Source: JBAXTE01 sp037130365
GTDB taxonomy: Bacteria; Bacteroidota; Bacteroidia; Bacteroidales; WCHB1-69
Direction: 5' to 3'
DNA length: 64,000 nt
NCBI GenBank assembly: GCA_037130365.1
Contig: JBAXTE010000015.1
Span: 1 to 64,000 of the forward strand
Each line of letters starts with the position of its first letter. The first letter of the stretch is position 1. A model generated the notes under the pieces. It was not told where the DNA came from and did no database searches. It saw only the letters and a list, made by a program, of their open reading frames with translations. The position numbers and the translations under genes are program-made. Shown piece after piece: positions 8,703 through 16,524 of this stretch.

Positions 8703-9578
8703 TTAAGGAATAATCCGTTTATGTTTCCATCTTCTGTGAGACCATAACCAATATGCGGGTTCAAGCTGGATTACTTTTTCTAGTTTATTCATATATGCCT
8801 CCGTAATTTTCCCTGGCTCTTCTGAGGTTGGATCTTCGGACAATACAGAAAATGTAAGCTCGTAATATCCTCGCTTCACCACTTGCATATCAAGATAAAC
8901 GACAGGATAGTCATATTTTTTAGCATATTTTTCTGGACCGTGTAAGGTTGGTGTATCTTGATTCAAAAAATTAATCCAATAGCAGTCACGTAAGTTTGTT
9001 GGACTTTGATCTGCAAACATGAGGAATAGTGAAGGTTGATCTTTCAGTATTTTAAATGTGTCGTATGTTTCTGTAGTAGGAGCGAGGTAACAATTGTTTC
9101 TGCCTCTGCGGCGCTTCATATAAGCTTCAATATATGGGTTGTTGATGGCTTTATAAATTCCAACAACTAAGTGATTGATTTGGATATTCCCTGAAAAAAC
9201 TAACCACTCCCAATTGCCATAATGACCACTCACGCAGATTAAACTTTTTCCTTTCTCGAAAAAATAATTTGGTACCTCTGGATTTATTATTTTATGTCGT
9301 TTTAAAATTTCTTCATCACTCATAGTCAGGCCTTTTAATCCTTCTAAGATTAAATCGGACATATAGTGATAGTATTTTTTTTCAATTAAAATAATATCAT
9401 CAATGCTTTTTTCGGGAAATGAATTTTGTAGGTTTTCTCGTGTTACATTTTTACGATACTGCATAATGTAATAAATAATCCCATACATAAAATCGGAGAA
9501 AATATATAACCCTCGAAATGGCAAAATCGAAATAAATGAAAGAAATGCTCTAAAAAGTAAATATGAAATGTAATCCAT
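8703..9578 (-). CDS. LpxL/HtrB-type lipid A acyltransferase (lysophospholipid acyltransferase family)
   Basis: The product has 291 residues from the ATG at 9578. A longer reading frame begins at 9629, but that start lies inside the frr terminator hairpin and before the typical family start MDYISYLLFR, so 9578 is chosen. An N-terminal membrane anchor (residues 1-40) is followed by the acyltransferase motif HYGNWE (His119, Glu124), the HX4D/E catalytic motif. The enzyme transfers a secondary acyl chain from acyl-ACP to lipid A at the inner face of the cytoplasmic membrane. It follows frr and precedes the PagL-like gene. In Bacteroidota this family makes penta-acylated lipid A. Confidence 0.8.
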   Translation of the reverse strand: MDYISYLLFRAFLSFISILPFRGLYIFSDFMYGIIYYIMQYRKNVTRENLQNSFPEKSIDDIILIEKKYYHYMSDLILEGLKGLTMSDEEILKRHKIINPEVPNYFFEKGKSLICVSGHYGNWEWLVFSGNIQINHLVVGIYKAINNPYIEAYMKRRRGRNNCYLAPTTETYDTFKILKDQPSLFLMFADQSPTNLRDCYWINFLNQDTPTLHGPEKYAKKYDYPVVYLDMQVVKRGYYELTFSVLSEDPTSEEPGKITEAYMNKLEKVIQLEPAYWLWSHRRWKHKRIIP

Positions 9579-9615
9579 TTTGTTTTTAATCAATAATTCA
9601 AGTGTATATAATAGA

Positions 9616-9640
9616 AAAAGGCTGTACAAAACAGCCTTTT
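9616..9640 (-). terminator. Rho-independent terminator of the frr transcript
   Basis: Arms 9616-9625 and 9631-9640 pair perfectly over 10 bp around a 5-base loop; on the minus strand the second arm runs into TTTTTC. It lies 20 bases after the frr stop codon. It also separates frr from the acyltransferase gene and argues against a start codon inside it. Confidence 0.75.
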
Positions 9641-9659
9641 GTACATAGAAAATTGTCGT

Positions 9660-10223
9660 TTAAACTGTCATAATATCTTTTTCTTTTACTTCTAGAATTT
9701 TATCAATTTTTCCAATAAATTCTTCAGTAATTTTTTGAATATCTATTTCTGATTTTTTAATTTCGTCTTCAGAGACATCTTTTTTCTCCAGTCCTTTTAG
9801 CTCTTCATTCGCTTTCCGACGAATGTTCCTTATATTAACACGTGCTTGTTCGGCTTCTTGTTTTGCTTTTTTTACTAAATCTTTACGACGTTCTTCGGTG
9901 AGTGGAGGAACCATAATTCTTAGAAAATCAGCATTAGTTTGAGGGTTAAAACCTAAATTTGCTGCTTGTATAGCTTTATCAATAACAGAAAGCATGTTTT
10001 TATCCCATGGTTGTACAACAATTTGACGAGCATCTGGTGTTGAGACATTTGCTACCTGATCAATCGCAGTTGGAGTTCCATAATAATCAACTTTAATACT
10101 TTCTAACATCTGAGGATTTGCTTTGCCAACACGAACTTTATGAAGTTCTTTCTCGAAAAATTGGAGCGTAGAATTCATGTGTTCTTTGGTCTCTTCAATA
10201 CACAATATACAATTTTCGTTCAT
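9660..10223 (-). CDS. frr: Ribosome recycling factor
   Basis: The product has 187 residues, normal for RRF (about 185). The conserved N-terminal helix ends in KELHKVRVGKANPQML, and YYGTPTAIDQVANVSTPDAR and TEERRKDLVKKAKQEAEQ segments follow, all typical of the two-domain RRF. With EF-G it splits post-termination ribosomes into subunits. It lies downstream of pyrH, separated by a small 2TM gene, in the order seen in many bacteria (rpsB-tsf-pyrH-frr). A strong terminator follows. The N-terminus begins MNENCILCIEETKEH, slightly extended with two cysteines compared with common RRFs. Confidence 0.95.
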   Translation of the reverse strand: MNENCILCIEETKEHMNSTLQFFEKELHKVRVGKANPQMLESIKVDYYGTPTAIDQVANVSTPDARQIVVQPWDKNMLSVIDKAIQAANLGFNPQTNADFLRIMVPPLTEERRKDLVKKAKQEAEQARVNIRNIRRKANEELKGLEKKDVSEDEIKKSEIDIQKITEEFIGKIDKILEVKEKDIMTV

Positions 10224-10233
10224 AAATATCCAA

Positions 10234-10515
10234 TTATTTGTTTAGGTTAATTTCTTTTTTTATCAACTTTTCGTATTCTTTATCTATTAAGTTACTACTC
10301 CATTTGAAGGCATATAAGTAATGAAATACAATCGCAACGCCCCAGCCTACAGTAGGAAGTACTGGCCATGGAAGGGGAAATTTATCAGTGTCGCCATAAG
10401 ATATAAAAATCCATAGCAACCAAAAAAGAATATTCACTAAAATGTAAATTGTAAAGTGAGATTTAAAACCCACACTCCTTTTAGCTTTTTTGTAAATGAT
10501 TGGATCGTATTCCAT
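10234..10515 (-). CDS. Small 2TM-domain membrane protein
   Basis: The product has 93 residues: a short basic N-terminus (KKAKRSVGFKSHF), two membrane helices at about 20-40 and 55-72, and a charged C-terminal tail. The spacing and the HFTIYILVNILFWLLW and WGVAIVFHYLYAF helices fit the 2TM domain found in small proteins and kinases of Bacteroidota. The function of this domain is not established. It sits between pyrH and frr (16 and 10 bases from its neighbours), so it is translated with the ribosome-assembly operon. Confidence 0.7.
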   Translation of the reverse strand: MEYDPIIYKKAKRSVGFKSHFTIYILVNILFWLLWIFISYGDTDKFPLPWPVLPTVGWGVAIVFHYLYAFKWSSNLIDKEYEKLIKKEINLNK

Positions 10516-10531
10516 AATATTTATATTAAAT

Positions 10532-11239
10532 TTATAGTTTTACTAAGGTTCCTATTTTTTCTCCTAAAATAATTTTCTCTAAGTTCCCAGAAGTATTCAT
10601 ATCAAACACTAAAATGGGAAGATTGTTCTCTTTGCACAATGTAAATGCAGTAAGATCCATGATACTTAAATTCCGTTTATAAGCTTCGTCAAAGGTGATT
10701 TCATCAAATTTAGTTGCATTTGGGTCTTTTTCAGGATCTGCAGAATAAATTCCATCCACTCGAGTCCCTTTTAAAATAACATCGGCTTGAATTTCAATAC
10801 CACGTAAAGCTGCTCCACTGTCTGTAGTAAAATATGGGTTTCCTGTGCCTCCACTAATTATTACAATATATCCTTTTCCAAATGCTTCTAATGATCTTTT
10901 TCTGCTCATTTTTTTGCAAATCGGATCAATCGCAATTCCAGATAGATGCTTTACTTTAACTCCCTTTGCTTCCAATGCTGATTGAAGAGCCATGCTGTTT
11001 ATCGATGTAGCTAGCATTCCCATGTAATCGCCCTGAACTCGATCAAATCCTTTTCCTACTCCTTGTAATCCTCTGAAAATATTTCCACCACCGATTACAA
11101 TTCCAATTTGAACTCCTTTTTGATGAATTTTAAAAATTTCATCAGCAAAATATGCAAGAGTTTTTGAATCAATTCCGTAGTTTTGATCACCCATTAGGGA
11201 TTCACCACTGAGTTTAAGTAATATTCGATTATATTTCAT
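10532..11239 (-). CDS. pyrH: UMP kinase (uridylate kinase)
   Basis: The product has 235 residues, the normal length. It begins with RILLKLSGESL and continues with GIVIGGGNIFRG, DYMGMLATSINSMALQ and ISGGTGNPYFTTDSGAALR, all conserved in bacterial PyrH (amino-acid-kinase fold). It phosphorylates UMP to UDP with ATP in pyrimidine nucleotide synthesis and is usually hexameric and feedback-inhibited by UTP. It follows tsf after a strong terminator hairpin and precedes the 2TM and frr genes. A near-consensus TATCTTTA box lies just upstream on the minus strand, so it may have its own promoter. Confidence 0.95.
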   Translation of the reverse strand: MKYNRILLKLSGESLMGDQNYGIDSKTLAYFADEIFKIHQKGVQIGIVIGGGNIFRGLQGVGKGFDRVQGDYMGMLATSINSMALQSALEAKGVKVKHLSGIAIDPICKKMSRKRSLEAFGKGYIVIISGGTGNPYFTTDSGAALRGIEIQADVILKGTRVDGIYSADPEKDPNATKFDEITFDEAYKRNLSIMDLTAFTLCKENNLPILVFDMNTSGNLEKIILGEKIGTLVKL

Positions 11240-11270
11240 TTATTAGTCCATTTTGATGGGTAAAGATAAA

Positions 11271-11308
11271 AAAAAAAGGAATTCGTTGATTGAATTCCTT
11301 TTTTTTAT
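11271..11308 (-). terminator. Terminator between tsf and pyrH
   Basis: GGAATTC (11278-11284) and GAATTCC (11292-11298) form a 7 bp core extended by A/T tracts on both sides, with a long T-run on either strand. It sits just after the tsf stop codon and before the pyrH start. The flanking A/T runs make it work in both directions in principle, but only minus-strand genes flank it. Confidence 0.75.
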
Positions 11309-11320
11309 TGAAGAAAAAAA

Positions 11321-12151
11321 TTATACTCCTAATTGTAAGCGTTTAAATCCAACGCAAACTAATTCAGCATCAGTTTCTTTCATATACTGACCAACAGTCT
11401 TTTTGTTGTCGCGAATGAATTCTTGGCTAAATAGAGTATTTTCTTTTAAGAATTTAGCTAATTTGCCTTGAGCAATTTTTTCAATCATGTCTTCAGGTTT
11501 ACCTTCTTCACGAGTTACTTCACGAGCGATTTCTAATTCGTGTGCTAGTACTTCTGGTTTAACACGATTTTGGTCAACAGCAACAGGTGCCATTGCAGCA
11601 ATTTGCATTGCTATTTCGTGTCCAACAGTTTCTAAATTAGTTGCATTTTTGTTGAATCCAACAATTGTTGCTAAACGATTTCCATTATGGTTGTAAGAAG
11701 TAACAAATGCACTTTCAATTAACTCATAATGACTAATTTGAATCTTTTCACCAGTTTTTCCAGTTAATTCAATTGCAGTTGCTTCTACAGTTACTCCATT
11801 AAGAGTTAAAGCAAGAAGTTCTTCAACATTCTTTGGTTTATGCGCAATAGCTAATTCGGTAATTGCTTTTCCAAAGTTTACAAAATCATCAGTTTTTGCT
11901 ACGAAATCTGTTTCGCAGTTTAACATGATAACAACACCAAAAGAATAATCTGGAGTATTCATTGAATACACAAATCCTTCATTAGCATCACGATCAGAGC
12001 GTTTTGCAGCAATTTTTTGTCCTTTTTTGCGAAGAATATCAATTGCAGTTTCAATATTTCCTTCAGATTCTACTAGTGCATTTTTGCAGTCCATCATTCC
12101 TGCACCAGTCATTTGTCTTAGCTTGTTTACATCAGCAGCGGTAATTGCCAT
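11321..12151 (-). CDS. tsf: Translation elongation factor Ts
   Basis: The product has 276 residues, the short form typical of this phylum. The N-terminal UBA-like region KLRQMTGAGMMDCKNAL is followed by the core with CETDFVAKTDDFVNFG and the C-terminal VGQYMKETDAELVCVGF. EF-Ts exchanges GDP for GTP on EF-Tu. It lies 27 bases after rpsB and is almost certainly co-transcribed with it; transcription appears to stop at the hairpin at 11271-11308. Confidence 0.95.
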   Translation of the reverse strand: MAITAADVNKLRQMTGAGMMDCKNALVESEGNIETAIDILRKKGQKIAAKRSDRDANEGFVYSMNTPDYSFGVVIMLNCETDFVAKTDDFVNFGKAITELAIAHKPKNVEELLALTLNGVTVEATAIELTGKTGEKIQISHYELIESAFVTSYNHNGNRLATIVGFNKNATNLETVGHEIAMQIAAMAPVAVDQNRVKPEVLAHELEIAREVTREEGKPEDMIEKIAQGKLAKFLKENTLFSQEFIRDNKKTVGQYMKETDAELVCVGFKRLQLGV

Positions 12152-12178
12152 TGTGTTATATTTTTTAGTTCTTAAATA

Positions 12179-13078
12179 TTATTGTTTCTTTGAAATTGGT
12201 CTTTTAGAGATAGTTTTTCTTGGAGCAGCTTTTTTTGTATCTTCTCCAGTACTATCACTTGCTTTAGCACCTTTTATTTTTGTATCGATGTTTAAAGATA
12301 AAGTTTCAGCATCATCAATATCTGCTATTTCAGTAGCAACTGATTCAACTTCTTCTACTTCGTCATCGCCAAGTTTGCGGTCTTTATCTAATTTGCGTTC
12401 GTTGTTGCCTTCTTCAATTGCGTCAACTAATACTCTCAAAATTACTTGAATAGATTTTGAAGCATCATCGTTTGCAGGAATAGGATAATCAACTAATAAA
12501 GGATTTGAATTTGTGTCGACAATAGCAAAAGTTGGAATTCCGAGTTTGCGAGATTCAGCAATTGCAATGTGTTCTTTTAAAATATCTACAACAAAAACTG
12601 CTGAAGGTAATCTGTTCAAATCACTAATAGATCCAAGATTCTTTTCAAGTTTTGCTCTTTCACGTTGAATTTGTAAACGCTCACGTTTAGAAATGCTTGT
12701 AAAAGCAACACCGGTCATCAGTTTATCTAAGGAAATCATTTTGCGAACAGCCTTGCGAATAGTTGCAAAGTTAGTTAACATTCCACCAGGCCAGCGTTCA
12801 ACTACATAAGGCATGTTTACACGCTTTACTTCAGTTGCAACAATTTCTTTAGCTTGTTTTTTTGTTGCAACAAAAAGAATTTTTTTACCTGATTTTGCAA
12901 TTTGTTTCATAGCGGCAGCAGCTTCATCTAGTTTTGCAACTGTTTTGTGCAAATCAATGATGTGAATACCGTTTTTCTCCATAAAAATGTATGGAGCCAT
13001 GTTTGGATTCCATTTTCTGCGAAGGTGACCAAAATGTGCACCTGCTTCTAATAAATCGTTGAAATTGGTTTTTGCCAT
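12179..13078 (-). CDS. rpsB: 30S ribosomal protein S2
   Basis: The product has 299 residues from the ATG at 13078, giving the typical start MAKTNFNDLLEAGAHFGH. A longer frame starting from a TTG at 13120 overlaps the leader hairpin and is not preferred. The body shows MAPYIFMEKNGIHIIDLHKT, KKILFVATKKQAKEIV, RWPGGMLTNFATIRK and IPTFAIVDTNSNP. From about residue 230 it has an acidic stretch followed by a Lys-rich tail ending KRPISKKQ, longer than E. coli S2 (241 residues) but in keeping with Bacteroidota S2. It is in the rplM-rpsI-rpsB-tsf order. Confidence 0.95.
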   Translation of the reverse strand: MAKTNFNDLLEAGAHFGHLRRKWNPNMAPYIFMEKNGIHIIDLHKTVAKLDEAAAAMKQIAKSGKKILFVATKKQAKEIVATEVKRVNMPYVVERWPGGMLTNFATIRKAVRKMISLDKLMTGVAFTSISKRERLQIQRERAKLEKNLGSISDLNRLPSAVFVVDILKEHIAIAESRKLGIPTFAIVDTNSNPLLVDYPIPANDDASKSIQVILRVLVDAIEEGNNERKLDKDRKLGDDEVEEVESVATEIADIDDAETLSLNIDTKIKGAKASDSTGEDTKKAAPRKTISKRPISKKQ

Positions 13079-13119
13079 TTCTGTAACTTTGTTTATTTGT
13101 TTACCTTCCATTAATTGCA

Positions 13120-13154
13120 ATTAGCGAGTAGTGCTATGCAGCAGTCTCGCTAAT
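13120..13154 (-). promoter_or_regulatory. Hairpin in the rpsB leader, possible autoregulatory element
   Basis: Perfect 9 bp arms (13120-13128 and 13146-13154, ATTAGCGAG type) enclose a 17-base interior containing a further TGCT/AGCA helix. It lies between the rpsI stop and the rpsB ATG, ending about 42 bases before the ATG. No T-run follows, so it is not an intrinsic terminator. Ribosomal-protein leaders often bind their own product; this role here is inference. Confidence 0.45.
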
Positions 13155-13200
13155 TTGGATCCTAAACTCTGACTTCGGAAGTTTAAAGCAGAATTGAATA

Positions 13201-13587
13201 TTAACGTTTACTAAATTGAAATCTTTTACGTGCTTTTGGTCTACCTGGTTTCTTACGTTCTACCATACGTGGGTCACGACGTAATAGACCTAGTGGTTTT
13301 AACAATAAACGATATTCAGGATTGATTTCACATAACGCTTTAGAAATTCCTAATCGTAATGCTTCTGCTTGTCCTGTGATGCCACCGCCATCAATATTGG
13401 CTTTTACATCATATTTGTTTTCGTTTGCAGTTATAATAAAAGGTTGTATTACTTTGTATTGTAGAGGAGCAGTGCAAAAATATGCTTTGTAATCACGTCC
13501 ATTAATTATTACAGAACCACTTCCTTCTTTCATATAAACACGAGCAACAGCGGTTTTTCTTCTTCCTGAAGTATTTAATATTTCCAT
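13201..13587 (-). CDS. rpsI: 30S ribosomal protein S9
   Basis: The product has 128 residues, normal for S9. It begins MEILNTSGRRKTAVARVY, contains GGGITGQAEALRLGISKAL and ends in the conserved KKPGRPKARKRFQFSKR tail, whose C-terminal Lys-Arg reaches the P-site tRNA in known ribosomes. It starts 2 bases after rplM, so the two are translated together. Confidence 0.97.
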   Translation of the reverse strand: MEILNTSGRRKTAVARVYMKEGSGSVIINGRDYKAYFCTAPLQYKVIQPFIITANENKYDVKANIDGGGITGQAEALRLGISKALCEINPEYRLLLKPLGLLRRDPRMVERKKPGRPKARKRFQFSKR

Positions 13588-13589
13588 GA

Positions 13590-14045
13590 TTACAAAATTG
13601 TGTTAATGTCTAATAAAATAGGTTGTTGTGCTTGATGTGGATGCTCTGGACCTACACATACGTGTAAATTCGTGTAAAGTTTGCTTCCCAATTTATTTTT
13701 TGGTAGCATTCCTTTAATTGCATGTTCTAATACAAAAAATGGTTTCCTTGCAAGCATTTCTTTTGGGGTTGCAAAACGTTGTCCACCAGGATATCCTGTG
13801 TGTCTTACGTATTTTTTCCCGGTTAATTTACTTCCCGTAAAACGAATTTTCTCTGCATTTATGATAATTACATGGTCTCCACAATCTGCATGAGGTGTGA
13901 AATTTACCTTGTTTTTACCTCTTAATATGTTGGCTACGGCTACTGAAAGGCGTCCAACAACTTGATTCTCAGCATCTATAACAACCCACTGCTTGGTTAT
14001 TGTTGCAGCGTTTGCTGAGATGGTTTTGTAACTTAACGTGTCCAT
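13590..14045 (-). CDS. rplM: 50S ribosomal protein L13
   Basis: The product has 151 residues. Conserved segments are WVVIDAENQVVGRLSVAVA, DHVIIINAEKIRFTGSKL, YVRHTGYPGG and KGMLPKNKLG. L13 is an early-assembling 50S protein. It is the first gene of the block and is preceded by the best Bacteroidota promoter in the window (-33 TTTG, 20 bp, -7 TAACTTTG). Confidence 0.97.
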   Translation of the reverse strand: MDTLSYKTISANAATITKQWVVIDAENQVVGRLSVAVANILRGKNKVNFTPHADCGDHVIIINAEKIRFTGSKLTGKKYVRHTGYPGGQRFATPKEMLARKPFFVLEHAIKGMLPKNKLGSKLYTNLHVCVGPEHPHQAQQPILLDINTIL

Positions 14046-14086
14046 TTTTTTCTTTGCTTTTGTGCACTATTTGTTTAAAAGGAGTG

Positions 14087-14118
14087 CAAAGTTAATTTCT
14101 TTTTTCGTTCTTACCAAA
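14087..14118 (-). promoter_or_regulatory. Promoter of the rplM-rpsI-rpsB-tsf operon
   Basis: On the minus strand, TTTG (14118-14115) is followed after exactly 20 bp by TAACTTTG (14094-14087). This fits the phylum consensus TTTG-N19-21-TAnnTTTG in both boxes and spacing. The expected transcription start near 14081 gives a 5' leader of about 36 bases before rplM. Confidence 0.75.
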
Positions 14119-14240
14119 TTTCGTAACAAATTTGTGGATAACAGTCTCATCTTTTATTTTAACGGGCAGGCAAAATTAATCATTTTATTTTGATTTATAA
14201 TACTTTTTTTCGCTTCTAATCGATTTTAGTGCTAATTTTT

Positions 14241-15182
14241 TTAAAACAAAATTTTTGAAATCATTTTTTCTGAGCTTTTTTTGAATGTTTCAAGATCATT
14301 ACATCGCAATAATTCGTGTTTTTCTCGTTCTTCTATTCCTCCATTTTGAGAAAAATAAGTCCAGTATTCTTTGAACTTATTTAATGCACTTTTTTCTTGA
14401 CTAACCTCTTCTGTTAATTGTTGCAATAACTCATTGTGAAATGCTTTAAATCGACTTCTTCTATTATCTAATGAATCCTGTTTGTTCAATTTTATCTCTT
14501 CTGGTAAGAATGGATTTATTATCAACTGTCTTCCAATCATCCAATCGTTTATTGTGGGAAATTTTACTTTTAATATTTCTATATCATGAGCTTTCTTAAT
14601 ATCTCCACTATATATTATCCGATGTTTTAATATCCTAACACATTCTTGCATCATCGGTAAATTTACCTCACCCTCATACATTTGAACCCCTAATCGTGGG
14701 TGTATGCATACAAAATCAAGCGGATATTTATTTAATATGTCCAATATTGGATAAATTTCCTTGGTGCTTTTTAATCCAATTCTGATCTTTATCGATAACC
14801 CTCGTTCAAAGTTTTTGAAAAATTCTGATAATAACAAATCAATAATCTCTGGATAAATAATTAATCCTGCGCCTCGTTTATGCTTAACAACTTGACTAGC
14901 TGGACAACCTAGGTTTAAGTTTATATGAGAATATCCAAGATTGAATATGGATTCAGCCATGGTTATAAACTGATCTGACTTATTTCCAATTACCTGAGGT
15001 ATTATAGGGTATGGATTGTTCTCTGAAAAAAAATCAATTAACCGATTGGGTTTGATTTTCCGTTGATCCATAAGTGATATGAATGGTGTAATTGTTTCGT
15101 CAATGCCTTCAAAATGACTCATCCATAAATTACGGAACGAATAATTATTAAGCCCATGCAGTGGAGCCATCCAAAGTTTCAT
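14241..15182 (-). CDS. tRNA-dihydrouridine synthase family protein
   Basis: The product has 313 residues with a TIM-barrel layout. It begins MKLWMAPLHGLNN (FMN-binding start), has INLNLGCPASQVVKHKRGAGL (about residues 88-108) with the catalytic Cys of Dus enzymes, and FVCIHPRLGVQMYEG and RIIYSGDIKKA for FMN phosphate binding. Dus enzymes reduce uridine to dihydrouridine in tRNA D-loops with NADPH. The core motifs are intact, with common variants such as IHPRLG where many Dus have VHGRT. It is a single gene with a -7 box just upstream; which D-loop position it modifies cannot be told. Confidence 0.85.
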   Translation of the reverse strand: MKLWMAPLHGLNNYSFRNLWMSHFEGIDETITPFISLMDQRKIKPNRLIDFFSENNPYPIIPQVIGNKSDQFITMAESIFNLGYSHINLNLGCPASQVVKHKRGAGLIIYPEIIDLLLSEFFKNFERGLSIKIRIGLKSTKEIYPILDILNKYPLDFVCIHPRLGVQMYEGEVNLPMMQECVRILKHRIIYSGDIKKAHDIEILKVKFPTINDWMIGRQLIINPFLPEEIKLNKQDSLDNRRSRFKAFHNELLQQLTEEVSQEKSALNKFKEYWTYFSQNGGIEEREKHELLRCNDLETFKKSSEKMISKILF

Positions 15183-15193
15183 GCGTTTTTGTG

Positions 15194-15201
15194 CAAAGAT
15201 A
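15194..15201 (-). promoter_or_regulatory. -7 promoter element for the Dus gene
   Basis: The minus strand reads TATCTTTG, an exact TAnnTTTG match, 12 bases before the start codon. This implies a very short leader. No clear -33 box. Confidence 0.5.
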
Positions 15202-15266
15202 GGGATTTCAGTCTGTAAAGTGCCGAATTATAAAAATCTTCGATTTTTCAATAATTCGAGCATCCT

Positions 15267-15302
15267 CGTAAAACTATGAAATCAGAGATTTCTGGTTTTA
15301 CG
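15267..15302. repeat. Inverted repeat with nested arms in the Dus-CDF spacer
   Basis: CGTAAAAC (15267-15274) pairs with GTTTTACG (15295-15302), with an inner AAATC/GATTT pair. It lies directly before the 9-bp tandem repeat. A palindromic repeat unit is likely; no T-run suggests a terminator. Confidence 0.5.
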
Positions 15303-15306
15303 GGAT

Positions 15307-15378
15307 CCATAAAGTCCATAAAGTCCATAAAGTCCATAAAGTCCATAAAGTCCATAAAGTCCATAAAGTCTATAAAGT
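15307..15378. repeat. Tandem repeat of a 9-bp unit (CCATAAAGT), eight copies
   Basis: Seven perfect copies of CCATAAAGT are followed by one with a single change (CTATAAAGT), then degenerate traces. The rest of the spacer to 15672 holds GAATACAGAATTAA-type arms facing each other at 15401-15419 and 15508-15527, and repeated CTTTTCACGT words at about 15550-15590. No gene is visible in the 490-base spacer. Copy number is likely to vary between strains. Confidence 0.85.
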
Positions 15379-15400
15379 TGAAAGTTTGTAAAGTCGAAAT

Positions 15401-15527
15401 AGAATACAGAATTAAGAAGCTAGAATTCTAAGTGTTCCTGAGTGGTCTTAGTGCCTTAGTGTTTAATTACGAAAAAGTAAATTAAAACCCCGCTTCGCGC
15501 ATTCTTACTTCATTAATTCTGTATTCT
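15401..15527. repeat. 127-bp segment bounded by 19-20 bp inverted repeats
   Basis: The left arm 15401-15419 and right arm 15508-15527 are reverse complements apart from a one-base insertion. The interior has no coding potential. The size and arms fit a small non-autonomous palindromic element, but no target-site duplication was found by eye. Confidence 0.4.
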
Positions 15528-15672
15528 CTTTTTCACGAACTATCTTTTCACGTCTTTTCACGTCTCACGATCAATCTTTTCACGTTTCACGGTAATAACT
15601 GGTAATAACTTTTTTAATCCAATTTTATGGATTCTTTTTATTTTTGTCGGCTTAACAAATAAAAAATTAGAC

Positions 15673-16524
15673 ATGAATAAAAAAATTTCTGTTGCGCGAT
15701 TATCGATTGCTTCTAATACTTTGTTGATAATATTAAAGTTAATTGCTGGCATTATGAGTGGCTCGGTAAGTATTATTTCTGAAGCAATTCACTCGATGAT
15801 GGATTTATTAGCGGCTATTATTGCGTATTTTGCCGTTCGTATTTCCGATCATCCTGCAGACGAACGTCATCCATATGGACATGGCAAATATGAAAATGTC
15901 TCAGGAGTAATAGAAGCTTTATTGATTTTTATCGCTGCAATTTGGATAATTTTTGAAGCAATTCAGAAGCTATTAACTAAAGAACCTTCTGAGTTTTTGG
16001 GTGTTGGTATTATTGTGATGTTTTTTTCGGCAATCGTCAATACAATTGTTTCACGTCGATTATATAAGGTTGCTAAAGAAACCGACTCAATGGCGCTTGA
16101 AGCAGATGCTTTGCATCTTAAAACAGATGTTCTTACTTCGCTAGGCGTGGCTGTGGGATTGTCATTAATATATCTTACTGGACTTCAAATTTTAGATCCT
16201 ATTGTTGCAATTCTAGTTGCTCTTATGATAATTCGCGAATCTTATTTTCTATTATTACGTGCTTATCGACCACTTTTAGATTCTGCGCTTGATATTTCAG
16301 AAATTCAAGTAATTGACCAGATTTTAAAAGATAATCATGTTGAATATCATGGTTTAAAGACTCGGAAGTCGGGAAATTATAAGTTTGTTGAATTTCATCT
16401 CGAATTAGATCCGGAAGCAAAAATTATTGATGCTCATAACTTTTGTGATGAAATTGAAGATTTATTAAAAACCAAACTCGATTACTTGACTGTAACCATA
16501 CATGTTGAGCCAATTAATCATTAA
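15673..16524 (+). CDS. Cation diffusion facilitator family transporter
   Basis: The product has 283 residues with six membrane helices in the first 200 and a cytoplasmic C-terminal domain from about 205. The metal-site signatures are EAIHSMMDLLAA in TM2 and ALHLKTDVLTSLG (HxxxD) in TM5; the loop HPADERHPYGHGKYE is typical of the Zn/Fe/Mn group. CDF proteins work as dimers that exchange a divalent metal for protons across the inner membrane. TM2 has His where many zinc transporters have Asp, which may shift metal choice (Mn, Fe or Cd possible). The last 4 bases overlap the convergent exonuclease gene. Confidence 0.85.
   Translation: MNKKISVARLSIASNTLLIILKLIAGIMSGSVSIISEAIHSMMDLLAAIIAYFAVRISDHPADERHPYGHGKYENVSGVIEALLIFIAAIWIIFEAIQKLLTKEPSEFLGVGIIVMFFSAIVNTIVSRRLYKVAKETDSMALEADALHLKTDVLTSLGVAVGLSLIYLTGLQILDPIVAILVALMIIRESYFLLLRAYRPLLDSALDISEIQVIDQILKDNHVEYHGLKTRKSGNYKFVEFHLELDPEAKIIDAHNFCDEIEDLLKTKLDYLTVTIHVEPINH

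Noticed and set aside
8703..9629. Longer start for the LpxL-type acyltransferase at 9629
   Set aside because: The start would lie inside the frr terminator hairpin, and the family start MDYISYLLFR begins at 9578.
13079..13120. Extended N-terminus of S2 from a TTG at 13120
   Set aside because: It overlaps the leader hairpin and the conserved S2 start MAKTNFNDLLEAG begins at 13078.
15301..15378. CRISPR array
   Set aside because: The units are 9 bp with no spacers, so it is a simple tandem repeat; no cas genes are nearby.
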